From contig NZ_SUGA01000002.1 in NCBI RefSeq assembly GCF_004963255.1, positions 328,770 to 392,769 on the forward strand: a stretch of DNA of 64,000 bases, given 5' to 3'. The translations under genes were made by a program, and so were the position numbers. The DNA comes from Mesorhizobium sp. (GTDB taxonomy: Bacteria; Pseudomonadota; Alphaproteobacteria; Rhizobiales; Rhizobiaceae). This document shows, piece after piece, positions 60,625 to 64,000 of the stretch (position 1 is its first letter; every line of letters starts with the position of its first letter). The notes beneath the pieces were generated by a model. That model was not told the DNA's origin and made no database searches. It saw nothing but the letters and a program-made list of their open reading frames with translations.

Positions 60625-61588
60625 GCGCGCCCGCGGTCTTGGAAAACTCCCGCCGATATTGCATCGGCGATGTCCTGAGCCGCGCGGCAAAATGCTGGCG
60701 CAGCGAGGTGGCGCTGCCGAAACCGGCTTCGAAGGCCACCATGTCCATCGATTTGTCCGTCTGCTCCAAAAGCCGCTGCGCCAGCGCGACGCGCTGGTCG
60801 GCGAGCCAGTCGCCGAAACTGGTGCCGGTGGTTTTCTGGAAACGGCGCGTGAAGGTGCGGCGGGTAAGGCCCGCCGCGTCGGCGACGCTGTCGAGACTGT
60901 GCGCTTCGCCGAGCGATGCCCGCACGTCATCGAGGGCCTTGGCGAACCGATCGGCGTTCGGCGTCGGCGCAAGCGGGCGCTCGATGAACTGTGCCTGGCC
61001 GCCCTGCCGGTGCGGCGAGAGCACGACGTGGCGAGCGAGCCGCAGCGCCGCCTCCGCGCCATAGCGGGCGCGCACGATGTGCAGGCAACAGTCGAGCCCC
61101 GCGGCGACACCGGCGGAAGTGATGACGTCGCCATCGTCGACATAGAGCACGTCGGCATCGATCGCGATGTCTGGATGAAGCGCCTGAAGTTGATCGGTAT
61201 AGGCCCAGTGGGTCGTTGCCTTGCGCCCGGCCAGCAATCCGGCGCCCGCAATGGCGAAGGTGCCGAGGCACAGACCCACGATCAGCGCGCCGCGCCGATG
61301 CGCGCCTTGCAGCGCCTCCTTGAATGGCGCAGCCAGAGGGGCATCGAGGTCCTTCCAGCTTGGAATGATCACGATGTCGGCCTCGTCGAGCGCCGTAAGA
61401 TCGTGCGGCACGACGATGCTCAGCCCAGCGTCGGTATGGATAGGTCCCTCCTCCATCGCGCAGACGCGGAAGTCGAAGCGTGGCAGTCCAAGCCTGGTTC
61501 GATCGGCGCCGAACACCAGACAGGGCACGGAGAGGTGGAACGGGCTGATGCCGTCGAAGGCGACAGCGGCGATGATCGGTTGCTTCAT
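60611..61588 (-). CDS. GlxA-type transcriptional regulator (DJ-1/PfpI + AraC)
   Basis: 325 residues from MKQPII. N-terminal DJ-1/PfpI amidotransferase-like domain (~5-190, with GLCLGTFAIAGAGLLAGRKATTHWAY; Cys at the elbow, likely non-catalytic) and a C-terminal AraC helix-turn-helix pair (~225-315: DSVADAAGLTRRTFTRRFQKTTGTSFGDWLADQRVALAQRLLEQTDKSMDMVAFEAGFGSATSLRQHF). Regulator of a small-molecule response; divergent from the isochorismatase-like gene and probably its controller. Confidence 0.92.
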   Translation of the reverse strand: MKQPIIAAVAFDGISPFHLSVPCLVFGADRTRLGLPRFDFRVCAMEEGPIHTDAGLSIVVPHDLTALDEADIVIIPSWKDLDAPLAAPFKEALQGAHRRGALIVGLCLGTFAIAGAGLLAGRKATTHWAYTDQLQALHPDIAIDADVLYVDDGDVITSAGVAAGLDCCLHIVRARYGAEAALRLARHVVLSPHRQGGQAQFIERPLAPTPNADRFAKALDDVRASLGEAHSLDSVADAAGLTRRTFTRRFQKTTGTSFGDWLADQRVALAQRLLEQTDKSMDMVAFEAGFGSATSLRQHFAARLRTSPMQYRREFSKTAGALSAA

Positions 61589-61714
61589 GGCTGACATCGT
61601 TTGCGTTGACTGGCGAATGTCCCAATTCTTTCGAATGATGTCAATCGGGCCACTTTCGGCCACCGGGACATCCGCCTAGCTTTGCGCCATTAACCCGCTC
61701 GAAAGGAAACTGCC
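61589..61714. promoter_or_regulatory. GlxA-type regulator / isochorismatase divergent promoter
   Basis: 126 bases. Includes cgaatgtcccaattctttcg with a partial dyad (cgaa ... ttcg) around 61613-61632, next to the GlxA-type start; the AraC-type regulator should bind here. No other feature. Confidence 0.35.
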
Positions 61715-62356
61715 ATGTCAGCACCAGCCACCCAGCCGCGCCGCGCGCTTGTCGTCGTCGATGTCCAGAACGACTACAATGGCGGCAATTTGGCCATCCA
61801 GCATCCGCCCTTCGCCGAGACCGTCGCCAATGTGGCGCGCGCCATGGATGCCGCCGCGGCGGCCGGCATCAAGATCGTCGTCGTCAAGCAGATGGCGCCC
61901 GGGACCTCGCCGATCTTCGCCAAGGGCAGCCACGGCGGCGAACTGCATCCCGAGATCGCCGGGCGCGCCCGCGACCATTATGTCGAAAAGACGCTGCCAT
62001 CGGCCTTCACCGGCACGGATCTGGAGGCCTGGCTGCGCGCCGATGCCATCGGTACGATCGCGGTCGTCGGCTATATGACCCACAATTGCGATCTGTCGAC
62101 CATCATACACGCCGTGCATATGGGCTTCGCCGTCGAGTTCCTCTCGGATGCCAGCGGCTCGGTGCCCTATGCCAACAGCGCGGGCTATGCGTCGGCAGAG
62201 GACATCCACCGGGTGGTAAGCGTCGTTCTGCAGTCGCGTTTCGCCGCGGTGCTGAAGACCGCGGAGTGGGTCGATTGCCTGAAGACCGGGAAGCTGCCCG
62301 AGCGCGACACGATCTATGCATCAAACCAGCGGGCGCTGAAGCGGAACGCGGCATAG
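61715..62356 (+). CDS. Isochorismatase-family cysteine hydrolase
   Basis: 213 residues. Catalytic Asp in VVVDVQNDYNGG (~11), Lys in VVKQMAPG (~55) and Cys in GYMTHNCDLSTIIHAVHMGF (~117): the Asp-Lys-Cys triad of the nicotinamidase/isochorismatase-like hydrolases. Hydrolyses an amide or vinyl-ether bond; substrate unknown. Divergent from its probable GlxA-type regulator. Start follows gaaagga. Ends 13 bases before a bidirectional terminator. Confidence 0.9.
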   Translation: MSAPATQPRRALVVVDVQNDYNGGNLAIQHPPFAETVANVARAMDAAAAAGIKIVVVKQMAPGTSPIFAKGSHGGELHPEIAGRARDHYVEKTLPSAFTGTDLEAWLRADAIGTIAVVGYMTHNCDLSTIIHAVHMGFAVEFLSDASGSVPYANSAGYASAEDIHRVVSVVLQSRFAAVLKTAEWVDCLKTGKLPERDTIYASNQRALKRNAA

Positions 62357-62369
62357 TCGGGCAAGCAAA

Positions 62370-62393
62370 GGGCGCCGCGGCAGCGCGGCGCCC
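62370..62393. terminator. Bidirectional hairpin terminator
   Basis: Perfect 10-bp stem gggcgccgcg / cgcggcgccc with a four-base loop, midway between the convergent isochorismatase-like gene and fhs. Followed by tt on the plus strand and by tttgctt on the minus strand. Confidence 0.8.
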
Positions 62394-62419
62394 TTGATCG
62401 GTTTCAGCTCAAAGAATGT

Positions 62420-64000
62420 TTAGAACAGGCCTTCGATCTGACCCTGCTCGTTGAGGAAGATCTTTTCCGAGGACGGCGCCTTGGGCAGGCCGGGCATGGT
62501 CATGACCTCGCCGCAGATGATGACGACGAAGCCGGCGCCGGCCGAGAGCCTGACCTCGCGCACCGGCAGGGTGTGGCCGGTCGGCGCGCCGCGCAGGTTG
62601 GGGTCGGTCGAGAAGGAATATTGGGTCTTGGCCATGCAGACCGGCAGGTTGCCGTAGCCGGCCTGTTCCCAGGCATGCAGCTGGTCGCGGATCGACTTGT
62701 CGGCGATCGCCTCGTCGCCGCGGTAGATGCGCTTGACGATGGTGTTGACCTTCTCGAACAGCGGCATCTCGTCCGGATAAAGCGGCGAGAACTGCGAGGC
62801 ACCGGATTCGGCAATTTCGACGACCTTCTTCGCGAGGTCCTCGATGCCGGCCGAGCCCTGCGCCCAGTGCTTGCACAGGATCGCCTCGGCGCCCTGCGCC
62901 TTGACGAAATCCTTCATCGCCTGGATTTCGGCTTCGGTGTCGGTGGTGAAGTGGTTGATCGCCACCACGGCCGGCACGCCGAACTGCTTCACGTTCTCGA
63001 TGTGGCGGCCGAGATTGAGGCAGCCTTTCTTGACCGCCTCGATGTTTTCCTTGCCGAGGTCTTCCTTCTTGATGCCGCCATTCATCTTCATGGCGCGCAC
63101 GGTCGCGACGATGACCGCCGCCGAGGGCTTCAGCCCCGCCTTGCGGCACTTGATGTCGAAGAATTTTTCAGCGCCGAGGTCGGCGCCGAAGCCGGCTTCG
63201 GTGACGACATAGTCGGCGAGCTTCAGCGCCGTCGTGGTGGCGACGACCGAGTTGCAGCCATGTGCGATGTTGGCGAACGGACCGCCATGGACGAAGGCCG
63301 GGTTGTTCTCAAGCGTCTGCACCAGGTTAGGTTGCATGGCGTCCTTGAGCAGAACCGCCATGGCGCCGTCGGCCTTGAGGTCGCGGGCATAGACCGGCGA
63401 CTTGTCGCGGCGATAGGCGACGATGATGTCGCCGAGGCGCTTTTCCAGATCCTTGAGATCGGTGGCAAGGCACAGGATCGCCATCACTTCCGAGGCGACG
63501 GTGATGTCGAAGCCGGCTTCACGCGGGTAGCCGTTGGCGACGCCGCCCAACGAGCAGATGATTTCGCGCAGCGCGCGGTCGTTCATGTCCATGACGCGGC
63601 GCCAGGCGACGCGGCGGGTGTCGATGCCGAGTTCGTTGCCCCAGTAGATGTGGTTGTCGATCAGCGCCGACAGCAAATTGTGCGCGGTGGTGATGGCGTG
63701 GAAGTCGCCGGTGAAGTGAAGATTCATGTCCTCCATCGGCACCACCTGGGCAAGGCCGCCGCCCGCGGCACCGCCCTTGACGCCGAAATTCGGGCCGAGC
63801 GAGGCTTCGCGGATGCAGATGATCGCCTTCTTGCCGATGCGGTTGAGGCCGTCGCCGAGGCCGACCGTGGTGGTCGTCTTGCCTTCGCCGGCGGGCGTCG
63901 GGTTGATGGCGGTGACCAGGATCAGCTTGCCGTCCTTGTTGCCCTTCACCGACTTGATGAACTCGGCCGAGACTTTGGCCTTGTCGTGACCATAGGGCAG
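62420..64000 (-). CDS. fhs: Formate-tetrahydrofolate ligase, N-terminus cut by window end
   Basis: 527 codons visible; about 30 N-terminal residues lie beyond the right edge (the first visible codons read [17 protein letters not shown], the normal family start region). ATP site [19 protein letters not shown], then [35 protein letters not shown] and KTQYSFS. Activates formate onto tetrahydrofolate for one-carbon metabolism. A GTG at 63949 could be mistaken for the start but is internal, since the protein continues in frame through it. Confidence 0.96.
   Translation of the reverse strand: MPYGHDKAKVSAEFIKSVKGNKDGKLILVTAINPTPAGEGKTTTTVGLGDGLNRIGKKAIICIREASLGPNFGVKGGAAGGGLAQVVPMEDMNLHFTGDFHAITTAHNLLSALIDNHIYWGNELGIDTRRVAWRRVMDMNDRALREIICSLGGVANGYPREAGFDITVASEVMAILCLATDLKDLEKRLGDIIVAYRRDKSPVYARDLKADGAMAVLLKDAMQPNLVQTLENNPAFVHGGPFANIAHGCNSVVATTTALKLADYVVTEAGFGADLGAEKFFDIKCRKAGLKPSAAVIVATVRAMKMNGGIKKEDLGKENIEAVKKGCLNLGRHIENVKQFGVPAVVAINHFTTDTEAEIQAMKDFVKAQGAEAILCKHWAQGSAGIEDLAKKVVEIAESGASQFSPLYPDEMPLFEKVNTIVKRIYRGDEAIADKSIRDQLHAWEQAGYGNLPVCMAKTQYSFSTDPNLRGAPTGHTLPVREVRLSAGAGFVVIICGEVMTMPGLPKAPSSEKIFLNEQGQIEGLF

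Overview
The window looks like a chromosomal segment of a high-GC alphaproteobacterium of the order Hyphomicrobiales (Rhizobiales), most likely Mesorhizobium or a close relative. The evidence is internal: a ctrA / chpT / eipA block with sciP and fliJ nearby, a fused anthranilate synthase TrpE-TrpG preceded by a 14-residue leader peptide with three Trp codons, TGA-N9-TCA (RirA-type) boxes in front of siderophore genes, a NolR-like ArsR regulator, and intergenic palindromes of the kind common in rhizobia. No name can be assigned from sequence alone.

Layout. 1-9520: accessory-looking block. A PhoD-like phosphatase (cut by the window start) overlaps a very large GMC oxidoreductase/hydrolase fusion. 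Facing away from them is a giant two-domain class III cyclase with an NTPase module, arranged like soluble adenylyl cyclase. 9775-13650: a small low-GC island bounded by an imperfect 20-bp copy of the 3' end of a tRNA-Met(CAT) gene. It holds a secreted protein, a membrane protein, an AlbA_2/Schlafen-like protein and recombination debris. 13902-16087: an oxidoreductase and mnmA. 16343-23416: cell-cycle block (sciP, fliJ, ctrA, an orphan receiver, chpT, eipA, a coiled-coil membrane protein), interrupted by a quinone reductase/HxlR pair. 23458-32547: mixed metabolism (rRNA/tRNA methyltransferase, NolR-like regulator, HugZ, CaiB/SDR/GNAT operon, glutathionyl-hydroquinone reductase, Nudix, phosphoesterase, hydrolase). 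32945-39355: a winged-helix/TPR protein, leuA with a Leu-rich leader peptide, and an ATP-grasp/esterase/SnoaL operon. 39484-43904: iron uptake (SIP reductase, RhtX-like permease, TonB receptor), both transcription units with IRO boxes. 44014-50217: MFS exporter with LysR, then a five-gene minus-strand run of SDR, AbrB-type, monooxygenase and DsrE genes. 50318-52123: a secreted protein with an internal duplication and a VapBC module. 52130-55447: trpL-trpE(G)-CDF transporter. 55518-64000: deacylase, MFS, disulfide oxidoreductase, acetyltransferase, GlxA regulator, isochorismatase-like hydrolase and fhs (cut by the window end).

How it works together. The clearest functional unit is the CtrA circuit: ctrA (regulator), chpT (phosphotransferase), sciP (inhibitor), and two probable output genes (fliJ, eipA), with four GANTC methylation sites clustered in the ctrA promoter. 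Amino-acid genes leuA and trpEG both show leader-peptide control. The siderophore genes form two facing operons under one apparent iron signal. The least explained material is at 1-13600, where an unusual oxidoreductase/hydrolase, a sAC-like sensor and a tRNA-bounded island lie side by side.
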